Shown piece by piece: positions 1 through 6,931 of a DNA stretch of 32,903 nucleotides. The position numbers and the translations under genes were made by a program. Under the pieces are notes generated by a model. It saw only the letters and a program-made list of their open reading frames with translations. It had not been told where the DNA came from and searched no databases. Position 1 is the first letter of the stretch; every line of letters begins with the position of its first letter. The DNA lies in assembly GCA_030642585.1 (NCBI GenBank), contig DAOWNN010000001.1, positions 1 through 32,903 on the forward strand. The letters are read 5' to 3'. The DNA is from Bacteroidota bacterium. Lineage in GTDB: Bacteria; Bacteroidota; Bacteroidia; Bacteroidales; VadinHA17.

Positions 1-624
1 ACCTTAGAGAAATTAATAAAAGATCATAATAACATTAAGCAGGGAATTATATCTAATGTTGGGCCAGAAGATGATAAGATCATGAGTTTCTTAAAACGAA
101 ATCTCACCAAATTGCTTATCCTTGATGCAACAACAGCTCTGCCTGTTAAAAATTTATACAAAACAAAACACACACTTGGGAAAGACCGGATTGCCGCTGC
201 TGTGGGTGGGTATTCGCTGTTTCCAGGGACTCATGTATTAATTATTGATGCAGGTACTGCCCTTACCTATGAATTGGTAACTTCCGGGGGGCAATATCTG
301 GGAGGGGGGATTTCTCCGGGATTAAAAATGCGCTTCAGCTCATTACATGAAAACACTGAAAGACTTCCTCTGGTTGAATCCAGGGAAAAATTCCAGCTTC
401 CGGCCAATACAACCAAAAGTGCTATTATTTCAGGGGTACAATCAGGCATAATATATGAGATAGACAGAATAATTAATGAGTTCAGAGAACAATTCAATCC
501 ACTGAAAATCGTTCTTACCGGAGGAGATTCTATTTTTTTTGAAAAAAAATTAAAAAATAGCATCTTTGTGGATTCAAACCTGGTGCTGAAAGGCCTAAAC
601 CAAATACTCGAATTTAATGCATAA
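1..624 (+). CDS. coaX: Type III pantothenate kinase CoaX, 5'-truncated by window edge
   Basis: CoaX phosphorylates pantothenate, the first step of coenzyme A synthesis, in the cytoplasm. The frame is open from base 1, so the gene starts outside the window; 207 residues are visible against about 240-260 for the family. The missing N-terminus should hold the first phosphate-binding DxGNT-like motif. Visible family signatures are LGKDRIAAAVGGY, the second nucleotide-binding motif IIDAGTALTYELV, YLGGGISPGLKMR, and a C-terminal ILTGGDS-like motif (seen as IVLTGGDS). The first in-frame ATG, at 82, lies inside the conserved fold and is not the true start. The stop overlaps the next gene by 8 bp, which suggests an operon with the envelope genes that follow. 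The identity is secure; only the 5' end is missing. Confidence 0.93.
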   Translation, partial: TLEKLIKDHNNIKQGIISNVGPEDDKIMSFLKRNLTKLLILDATTALPVKNLYKTKHTLGKDRIAAAVGGYSLFPGTHVLIIDAGTALTYELVTSGGQYLGGGISPGLKMRFSSLHENTERLPLVESREKFQLPANTTKSAIISGVQSGIIYEIDRIINEFREQFNPLKIVLTGGDSIFFEKKLKNSIFVDSNLVLKGLNQILEFNA

Positions 625-1909
625 AACTCTCAGGATATTTTTTTTCCTTGCTCTTATTCTTTTTCCTGTAAAACAGGGGTTCTCACAAAGCTCATTTAAT
701 TCCCCTTATTCCAGTTTTGGACTAGGAGATCTTACTTTTAAAGGTTTTAGCAGGAACCGGGCAATGGGAGGAATCTCTTTGGGTCTCCGCAACGCAGATT
801 ATATTGATTTCTCAAATCCTGCCAGCTATTCTTCAAGAGACTCCTTATCTATGTTATTTGAATTTGGTGCCGCCATGCAAGCTTCACAGATTGCCACTGA
901 GGATAAAAGTGAAACTCCATGGGATATGAACTTCAGTCACCTCGCTTTCAGCTTTCCTGTACATAGAAAAGTAGCTGTGGGTGCAGGATTGATACCATTT
1001 AGTGTAATCAATTATAATTTTATTGATAACATAAGAGATGGGGATGATGACTATGACCCTGATATTGGGGAAATTGACTATATTTTCAGGGGAGAAGGTG
1101 GTATGAGTCAGATCTTCTTTGGTGCCAGCTATTCACTTGCCAGGAATTTATCTGTTGGCGTAAACACCAATTTTATATTTGGGAATGTTCTTTCTCTACA
1201 AACCATAAGCTTCCTTGAAGAAGTCAACAGCTTCAACCCAAAGATCCAGGAAGAGGATTTAATTTCCGGGTTTAATTTTGATATTGGGCTTCAATATTAT
1301 GCAGACCTTGGGAATGATTGGGAGTTTGTTGCAGGTGGGAAATACACAAAACAAAGTAAAGTCAATGTCAAAACAGAATTTCTTAAGACCAACGTCTTAT
1401 TACTCACCGGAACAAATGCCATTATTGATACATTGGACTTTTCAACTTCAACAAAAAGGAAAGAAGTTTTTCCATCAAATTATGGTATTGGGTTCAGTGT
1501 AAGTAAAGGAGAAAAATTTCTCATAGGAATGGATTATAAAGCTACTCAATGGGAAAACTCTAGTATACTTAACTCTGACTCGCTGGCAAACAGTAATTCT
1601 CTGCTACTCGGAATAGAATATACTCCAAGGCCAGGGAATTTTGATATTTACCCCCTGAGAATGCATTATCGTGTCGGGGCATATTATACCAACTCCTATC
1701 TGAAGGTACATGGAAATCAAATCAATGACTTTGGCATAACTTTTGGACTTGGTTTTCCTATAGGCCGAATAGGATCGTCATTTAACCTGGCTTTCGATTA
1801 TGGTAGAAGAGGATCAAAATTTGATAATCTTATCCTGGAAAACCATGGAATGTTTACTTTTAGCTTAAGTTTGTATGATATTTGGTTTAGAAAATTTAAA
1901 TACAACTAA
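617..1909 (+). CDS. Outer-membrane beta-barrel protein, possibly FadL/OmpP1-like
   Basis: A 430-residue protein starting with a classical signal peptide (residues 1-24, ending GFSQ). The mature part is rich in alternating hydrophobic/aromatic beta strands with Gly, Asn and Asp turns, and it ends in aromatic strands (FSLSLYDIWFRKF), as expected of an outer-membrane barrel. The N-terminal stretch RAMGGISLGLRNADYIDFSNPASY recalls the start of FadL/OmpP1-type barrels of Bacteroidota, where an N-P-A motif follows a glycine-rich strand. The ligand cannot be predicted. The ATG lies 8 bp inside coaX, so translation is probably coupled. The protein precedes a TPR protein and lptC, which suggests an envelope role. 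The barrel assignment is fairly safe; the FadL-like label is a guess. Confidence 0.75.
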   Translation: MHKTLRIFFFLALILFPVKQGFSQSSFNSPYSSFGLGDLTFKGFSRNRAMGGISLGLRNADYIDFSNPASYSSRDSLSMLFEFGAAMQASQIATEDKSETPWDMNFSHLAFSFPVHRKVAVGAGLIPFSVINYNFIDNIRDGDDDYDPDIGEIDYIFRGEGGMSQIFFGASYSLARNLSVGVNTNFIFGNVLSLQTISFLEEVNSFNPKIQEEDLISGFNFDIGLQYYADLGNDWEFVAGGKYTKQSKVNVKTEFLKTNVLLLTGTNAIIDTLDFSTSTKRKEVFPSNYGIGFSVSKGEKFLIGMDYKATQWENSSILNSDSLANSNSLLLGIEYTPRPGNFDIYPLRMHYRVGAYYTNSYLKVHGNQINDFGITFGLGFPIGRIGSSFNLAFDYGRRGSKFDNLILENHGMFTFSLSLYDIWFRKFKYN

Positions 1910-1924
1910 ATAAAACTCTTGAAA

Positions 1925-3274
1925 ATGAAAACTGCAAAATTCAGTTTAACAATAGTAATTCTCGCGCTGGCAGTATTTGCCGGGCACTCTCAAAAAGGCT
2001 TTGTAGATGGATCCAAGTATGGTCATGGTGAGGATTCTGTTCAATGTATTAGGAATTATTCACTTTACAGTGAATACTACAAACAAAAAAATTACGAAGA
2101 TGCTTTACCTTATTGGAGATTGGTTTTCAATGATTGCCCCAAGGCAAGCAAGAACATATACCAGCATGGGGCCAATATGTATAAATTTTATATTATTCAT
2201 GCAAGCAAAATTAATAATATGGAATTGAAGCATGCCCTGATAGATACTTTAATGCAGGTATATGATCAAAGAATTAAATGGTATCCTAAGGACAAAGGAA
2301 GGGTTCTGGGCTACAAGGCTGCAGACATTCTCAGGTTTAAGAAAAATGATCTGGTATGCATGAAAAAAGCCTATGTTTTTAGCGGCGAGTCTATGGATAT
2401 TCGCAAAAACAGCACTCCCAAATCAGTGATTAATACATACATGTATACAACATTATTCCTTTTTGATAACAATGATCTCACAGATTCAGAAGTTGTTGAA
2501 AATTATGCAAGAACTCAAGCAATCCTGGATGCCCAGCTTGCAAAAAGCCCCGATGATGAGGAGCTGGAAAATTTAAAAGCATCTATAAGCTCTAATTTTG
2601 CCAATAGTGGTGCGGCTTCATGCGAGGCTTTAATTAAATTATTCGCCCCACAATTCAAGGAAAGTCCAGGAGATGTTGATGTTTTAAAAAGGATAAGCTA
2701 TTGGCTCTACAATACAGGATGTAGAGAATCTAATCTGTATTTGAATGCAACCATTGCTCTAAACAATTTAGAACCCTCAGCAACACTTGCTTATCATATT
2801 GCTCAACTATATGTAAAGCAAAAAAACTATCAGGCTGCAGTTAAATTTTACAAGCAGGCTATTGATCAGGAAACCGAGTCGGCTGCCAGGTCAAAATACC
2901 TTGTTGAGATTGGGTACATTATTCAAAGTGAATATGGCGATCTGCCCCAGGCAAAAAGCTATGCCCTTAAAGCAATTAAAGCTGATCCAGGTTCAGGAAA
3001 GCCTTATTTACTTCTTGGTAATATCTATGCCGGTGCCAAAAATTACGGGCCTGATGATCTGTCCCATAAAGCTGTGTTCTGGGTTTCTGTAGATCAATAT
3101 ATAAAAGCAAAGCAGAAAGACCCGGCTTTGATTTCACTTGCGAATGATAGAATTAAGGCATATTCACAATATTTCCCTGATACTGAAATGGTTTTCTTCT
3201 TTGGCTTTAATGTTGGGGATCGCTATACACTTAATGGGTGGATCAATGAATCAACCATTGTAAGAACGAAATAA
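1925..3274 (+). CDS. Exported tetratricopeptide-repeat protein
   Basis: About 449 residues with a signal peptide (residues 1-23, ending AGHSQ), so it is expected in the periplasm or attached to the envelope. TPR-like helical pairs are visible near residues 50-90 (NYEDALPYWRLVF) and especially in the C-terminal third (KNYQAAVKFYKQAIDQE, then DLPQAKSYALKAIKADPGSGKPYLLLGNIYAGAKNYG). TPR domains bind proteins; no catalytic motif is seen. The reading frame also contains a TTG at 1919, but the ATG at 1925 gives a clean signal peptide and is preferred. It lies 15 bp after the barrel gene and just before lptC, in the same operon. A partner role to the barrel protein or to lipopolysaccharide export is plausible but only inferred from position. 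Confidence 0.8.
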   Translation: MKTAKFSLTIVILALAVFAGHSQKGFVDGSKYGHGEDSVQCIRNYSLYSEYYKQKNYEDALPYWRLVFNDCPKASKNIYQHGANMYKFYIIHASKINNMELKHALIDTLMQVYDQRIKWYPKDKGRVLGYKAADILRFKKNDLVCMKKAYVFSGESMDIRKNSTPKSVINTYMYTTLFLFDNNDLTDSEVVENYARTQAILDAQLAKSPDDEELENLKASISSNFANSGAASCEALIKLFAPQFKESPGDVDVLKRISYWLYNTGCRESNLYLNATIALNNLEPSATLAYHIAQLYVKQKNYQAAVKFYKQAIDQETESAARSKYLVEIGYIIQSEYGDLPQAKSYALKAIKADPGSGKPYLLLGNIYAGAKNYGPDDLSHKAVFWVSVDQYIKAKQKDPALISLANDRIKAYSQYFPDTEMVFFFGFNVGDRYTLNGWINESTIVRTK

Positions 3275-3280
3275 TAAAAA

Positions 3281-3862
3281 CTGGCAATAATTAGAAACCT
3301 TTCTAAAATACCCGGGAGGAGTATAGTAGTTATCATAGCTATAACTGCTATACTCCTTTTTTCTTGTAAGAAAAACGACCTTGAAATTGTTTACGCGCTG
3401 ACTTTTAAGGATACTATTCCAACAATGTCTATATGGGATCTTCAAACAATTTACACAGATTCAGGTAGAATTAAACTCAAAATTCAGGCTCCCATCGTAG
3501 AGCGTTACTCTGAGGAAATAAATAAGAAAATTTATTTCAGCCAGGGAATCCTGGTGCGTTTTTATAATAAGTATGGAGATGAAGAATCTTACATAAGCTC
3601 AAAATATGCCATTTATCATGAAGATGACAACTTATGGGAAGCATCCGACAGTGTTGTGGTGGTCAATTCTGATGGAGAAATTCTGAATACTGAACTATTA
3701 TTTTGGGATGAAAATACGGAAAAAATTTACTCATCCAAATTTGTCAAGATCACAACAGGGAATGATGTTATACATGGAGAAGGGTTTGAAGCTGACCAGA
3801 CATTTCCTACATGGAATATCAAAAAAATGACAGGAACTATCTTTCACACCGATCAGCCATAA
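3281..3862 (+). CDS. lptC: LPS export protein LptC, lipoprotein form with a non-ATG start
   Basis: LptC is the inner-membrane-anchored periplasmic part of the Lpt bridge that carries lipopolysaccharide to the outer membrane. The first ATG (3425) would begin inside the conserved domain. Reading the same frame upstream to the stop at 3275 gives a short basic segment, a hydrophobic helix and a lipobox (LLFSC, Cys about residue 29), followed by KKNDLE, the usual Bacteroidota LptC layout. The coding region must therefore start near CTG 3281 or ATT 3290; CTG is given here, making 193 residues. The conserved YTDSGRIKLKIQAPIVERY block and the repeated short beta strands (IYSSKFVKITTGNDVIHGEGF) match the LptC beta-jellyroll. 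It starts 6 bp after the TPR gene stop. Function is confident; the exact start is not. Confidence 0.88.
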   Translation: MAIIRNLSKIPGRSIVVIIAITAILLFSCKKNDLEIVYALTFKDTIPTMSIWDLQTIYTDSGRIKLKIQAPIVERYSEEINKKIYFSQGILVRFYNKYGDEESYISSKYAIYHEDDNLWEASDSVVVVNSDGEILNTELLFWDENTEKIYSSKFVKITTGNDVIHGEGFEADQTFPTWNIKKMTGTIFHTDQP

Positions 3863-3930
3863 TTCCAATTTTTATTCTATTTTTACCTGATAAATCCAAT
3901 CCGGTCACCTTAAGTATTTCAAATAAAAAT

Positions 3931-4146
3931 ATGGAAGAAAACGACACATATGCAAGAAAGTCCGGGAAATTTCAGAAGTTCATGGAATGGATTTGGTTAT
4001 TTATAGCATTTATAAGCCTGGGAACCTGGATATATTCATTACAAAAGGAGGGGGAAACTGATTCCAACATGCTTTTAATTATTTCTGCTGTATCTTTCCT
4101 TATGTACTTTTTGAGAAGATATCTTGATAAAAAGAAAAAATCTTGA
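3931..4146 (+). CDS. Small two-helix membrane protein, unknown function
   Basis: A 71-residue protein starting MEENDTYARKSGKF, with two hydrophobic segments (about residues 20-37, EWIWLFIAFISLGTWIYS, and 46-61, MLLIISAVSFLMYFLR) and a very basic tail (RRYLDKKKKS). By the positive-inside rule both ends should be cytoplasmic, with a short acidic loop outside. The ATG at 3931 is chosen because the 40 residues upstream in the open frame are antisense-like and overlap lptC in another frame. Its last 4 bases overlap the TTG start of the symporter gene, indicating coupled translation. I do not recognise a family. Its place between lptC and transport genes gives no firm clue to its function. Confidence 0.72.
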   Translation: MEENDTYARKSGKFQKFMEWIWLFIAFISLGTWIYSLQKEGETDSNMLLIISAVSFLMYFLRRYLDKKKKS

Positions 4147-5522
4147 AGCAACTGGAACAAATAACTACGGCATTTAGCGATTTTATGTGGGGAACTCCCC
4201 TGGTCATACTATTGATTGGAGGGGGATTATTCTTTTTATTATACTCCAGGCTCCTCCCGTTCAGATACTTCCGCCATGCTATAAATATTATACGTGGCAA
4301 ATATGATGATCCCGATGAGCCAGGGCAAATCAACCATTTTCAGGCTTTTTCCACAGCTCTTTCTGCAACCGTTGGTATGGGAAATGTAAGTGGAGTTGCA
4401 GTGGCCATTGCCACAGGCGGGCCCGGGGCAATTTTCTGGATGTGGGTAAGTGCTTTCTTTGGAATTACCACCAAATTTTTTACTTGCACACTGGCAGTAA
4501 TGTATCGTGGTCGCGACAGTACCGGAGCTTTGCAGGGAGGACCAATGTATGTGATCACTGAAGGTTTAGGTAAAAACTGGAAGCCTCTGGCAATCTTATT
4601 TTCCCTTGCAGGCATGATCGGAGTTCTCCCTGTATTCCAGATTAATCAATATACACAGGCCCTCAGGGATATTGTACTTGTCGACATGGGAATTACAGGA
4701 TCCTTTTCTACCAATTTAGTAACAGGTATCATTATTGCATCCGTTGCCTCACTGGTAATTTTTGGAGGAATAAAAAGAATTGGAATGGTGGCAGGCAAAC
4801 TGGTTCCATTTATGGCTGTTCTTTATGTAATTGCTGTAATGATAATTCTCTTTTCATATTCAAATGAGATCATTCCCGGGTTTAAACTTATTTTCACCGA
4901 TGCTTTTTCAGGAAAAGCTGTTCTGGGTGGTGCCCTTGGTCAAATAATCATAATCGGGATCAAGAGAGGCTCCTTTTCAAATGAAGCCGGTATTGGCACT
5001 GCACCTATGGCCCATGGTGCAGCAAAAACCAGCGAACCTGTGAGGGAGGGACTGGTTGCAATGATAGAACCTATAGTTGATACCATGATAATCTGTACTA
5101 TGACTGCACTTGCAATTATTGTAACCGGCGTGTGGAAGGATCCTGATTCAAATGGAATTACACTTACACTTAAGGCATTCGAAATTGGGATCCCGGGAAT
5201 TGGGCATTACGTTTTGATTTTGTGCATTACTTTCTTTGCAATGTCATCTCTATTTGCTTTCCCCTATTATGGAACCAAGTCATTTGGGTTTTTATTTGGT
5301 GCCGAAAAGCAATATCTCTACAACTATTTCTATGTCGCCTCAATCATTATGGGAGCTACAGCATCCTTAAGTGTTATCATCAATTTAATTGATGGAGTGT
5401 ATGCTATAATGGCCATTCCCACCATGATCTCTGCTATATTGCTAGCTCCTAAGGTAAGAAAGGCCTCCCTTGATTACTTTGGGAGGCTCAGGAGAAATGA
5501 ATTTTCGGAGACTCATTCATAA
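4143..5522 (+). CDS. AGCS-family sodium:alanine/glycine symporter
   Basis: A 459-residue inner-membrane transporter of the alanine or glycine:cation symporter family (AGCS), which imports small amino acids with sodium. The family signature is clear: GMGNVSGVAVAIATGGPGAI at residues 78-97, followed by WMWVSAFFGITTKF, and a later GSFSNEAGIGTAPMAHGAA block that lines the substrate site. About ten to eleven hydrophobic segments are visible. The start is a TTG within TTGA, overlapping the stop of the small gene upstream; the next Met (codon 15) would remove the N-terminal segment that precedes WGTPLVILL in this family, and an upstream stop at 4128 leaves no ATG. Whether alanine or glycine is preferred cannot be read. 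It sits between lptC and a CNNM gene, in the same transcription unit. Confidence 0.9.
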   Translation: MKQLEQITTAFSDFMWGTPLVILLIGGGLFFLLYSRLLPFRYFRHAINIIRGKYDDPDEPGQINHFQAFSTALSATVGMGNVSGVAVAIATGGPGAIFWMWVSAFFGITTKFFTCTLAVMYRGRDSTGALQGGPMYVITEGLGKNWKPLAILFSLAGMIGVLPVFQINQYTQALRDIVLVDMGITGSFSTNLVTGIIIASVASLVIFGGIKRIGMVAGKLVPFMAVLYVIAVMIILFSYSNEIIPGFKLIFTDAFSGKAVLGGALGQIIIIGIKRGSFSNEAGIGTAPMAHGAAKTSEPVREGLVAMIEPIVDTMIICTMTALAIIVTGVWKDPDSNGITLTLKAFEIGIPGIGHYVLILCITFFAMSSLFAFPYYGTKSFGFLFGAEKQYLYNYFYVASIIMGATASLSVIINLIDGVYAIMAIPTMISAILLAPKVRKASLDYFGRLRRNEFSETHS

Positions 5523-5534
5523 TATAAACTTACA

Positions 5535-6797
5535 ATGAGCTACTTTTTAGCCATTTTCATAAGTTTGCTTTTATCAGCATTTTTTTCAGGTATGGAGATT
5601 GCTTTTGTATCCTCCAATAAGCTTCGTCTGGAATTAAGCAAAAAAAAAGAAGGTTTCACTTCCCATATCCTTTCTATATATACTGAAAACCCAGGGCAAT
5701 ACATTGTTACTATGTTAATCGGAAATAACATAGCCCTGGTTATTTATGGTATTATAATGGCAATGATTCTTGAACCGGTAATCAGTACCATCACCAATTC
5801 TGACACCTCTATTCTGGCCATTCAAACCATTTTATCAACTTTACTTATCCTGGTAGTTGCCGAATTTATTCCCAAAACTATTTTCAGAATCAATGCAAAT
5901 GGTCTTCTGAAAATATTCAGTATACCTATTTTTTTGTTTTATATTATCTTTTACCCAATTAGCAAATTTACCATATGGTTGTCCCGAATTATTCTAAAGG
6001 TATTCATGAGGATTAAATTAACTGAAAAGTCTGATAACCGGGTATTTGGGAAACCCGACCTGGATTACCTTGTAAGTGAAGCCCAGGAAGATATAAACCA
6101 GGATCAAAAGGAAGACCCCAATTTAAAAATATTTCAGAATGCGCTGGATTTATCCAATGTGAAACTCAGGGAATGTATGATCCCCCGTACTGAACTTGTT
6201 GCACTTAAGGAGACAACGAGCGTAGAAGAACTAAGACAGATTTTCATTGATTCGGGCTTATCTAAAATTTTAATTTTCAAAAAATCAATCGATAATATTA
6301 TCGGATATGTAAATATGAAAGACCTTTTTGGAAAGGTTACAAATATTAAACCATATATCGTTCCTATAGAAATTGTACCTGAATCCATGCATGCCAACAA
6401 ACTCTTAAAAATGTTTGTGGATGAAAAAACGAAAATTGCCCTGGTTGTTGATGAATTTGGAGGAACTTCAGGGATAGTAACTATAGAGGATATACTGGAA
6501 GAAATATTTGGTGAAATCACAGATGAGCACGATACTATAGAACTTGTAGAAAAAACTATTCACGAAAATGAATTTATCTTTTCGGGAAGACTGGAAATTG
6601 ACTACCTGAATGAAAAATATAAATTAAAGCTTCCAAAAAAAGATGACTTTGAAACTCTGGCCGGACTAATTTTCTATCACTACGAAAGCATTCCTAAACT
6701 GAATCATCATATTGACATTGGCTTATACAGTTTCAAAGTTTTAAAGGTCAGTGAAACCAGAATTGAATTAGTCCAACTAAACATTCCTGATCACTGA
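5535..6797 (+). CDS. CNNM/HlyC-type integral membrane protein with CBS pair and CorC domain
   Basis: A 420-residue protein with the standard layout of the CNNM (formerly hemolysin C / CorC) family: an N-terminal DUF21 membrane domain of four hydrophobic segments (residues 1-155, including FFSGMEIAFVSSNKLRLE), two CBS motifs (about 212-268 and 275-330, with the hallmark VDEFGGTSGIVTIEDILEEI), and a C-terminal CorC/HlyC domain (about 340-416, with DDFETLAGLIFY). Family members export divalent cations such as magnesium; GldE of gliding Bacteroidota has the same fold. Hemolysin is a historical misnomer. It starts 12 bp after the symporter stop. Nothing is missing. The transported ion is not readable from the sequence. 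Confidence 0.9.
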   Translation: MSYFLAIFISLLLSAFFSGMEIAFVSSNKLRLELSKKKEGFTSHILSIYTENPGQYIVTMLIGNNIALVIYGIIMAMILEPVISTITNSDTSILAIQTILSTLLILVVAEFIPKTIFRINANGLLKIFSIPIFLFYIIFYPISKFTIWLSRIILKVFMRIKLTEKSDNRVFGKPDLDYLVSEAQEDINQDQKEDPNLKIFQNALDLSNVKLRECMIPRTELVALKETTSVEELRQIFIDSGLSKILIFKKSIDNIIGYVNMKDLFGKVTNIKPYIVPIEIVPESMHANKLLKMFVDEKTKIALVVDEFGGTSGIVTIEDILEEIFGEITDEHDTIELVEKTIHENEFIFSGRLEIDYLNEKYKLKLPKKDDFETLAGLIFYHYESIPKLNHHIDIGLYSFKVLKVSETRIELVQLNIPDH

Positions 6798-6882
6798 TAA
6801 ACAAAAAAGCACCATCTTATTCTAAAGTCACATAAGTTTTTGAAAAAATAATTGAAGAAGCTTTAAGGTGCCGCATTTTTCT

Positions 6883-6890
6883 TATATTTG
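6883..6890 (+). promoter_or_regulatory. Candidate Bacteroidota -7 promoter box for the prolyl isomerase gene
   Basis: TATATTTG matches the Bacteroidota housekeeping -7 consensus TAnnTTTG exactly and ends 41 bp before the ATG at 6932, in a 134-bp intergenic gap. A clear -33 TTTG box at normal spacing is not seen. The only other thing in the gap is AT-rich DNA. Confidence 0.5.
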
Positions 6891-6931
6891 CACCCTGAAT
6901 TTTCGTTTCAACCAATAACAAATCATCATTC

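Noticed and set aside
3811..3930. Upstream extension of the 71-residue membrane protein
   Set aside because: It overlaps the end of lptC in a different frame and adds residues without features; the ATG at 3931 gives a sensible protein.
5535..6797. Hemolysin function for the CNNM protein
   Set aside because: The DUF21-CBS-CorC layout belongs to cation transporters; the hemolysin name is historical.
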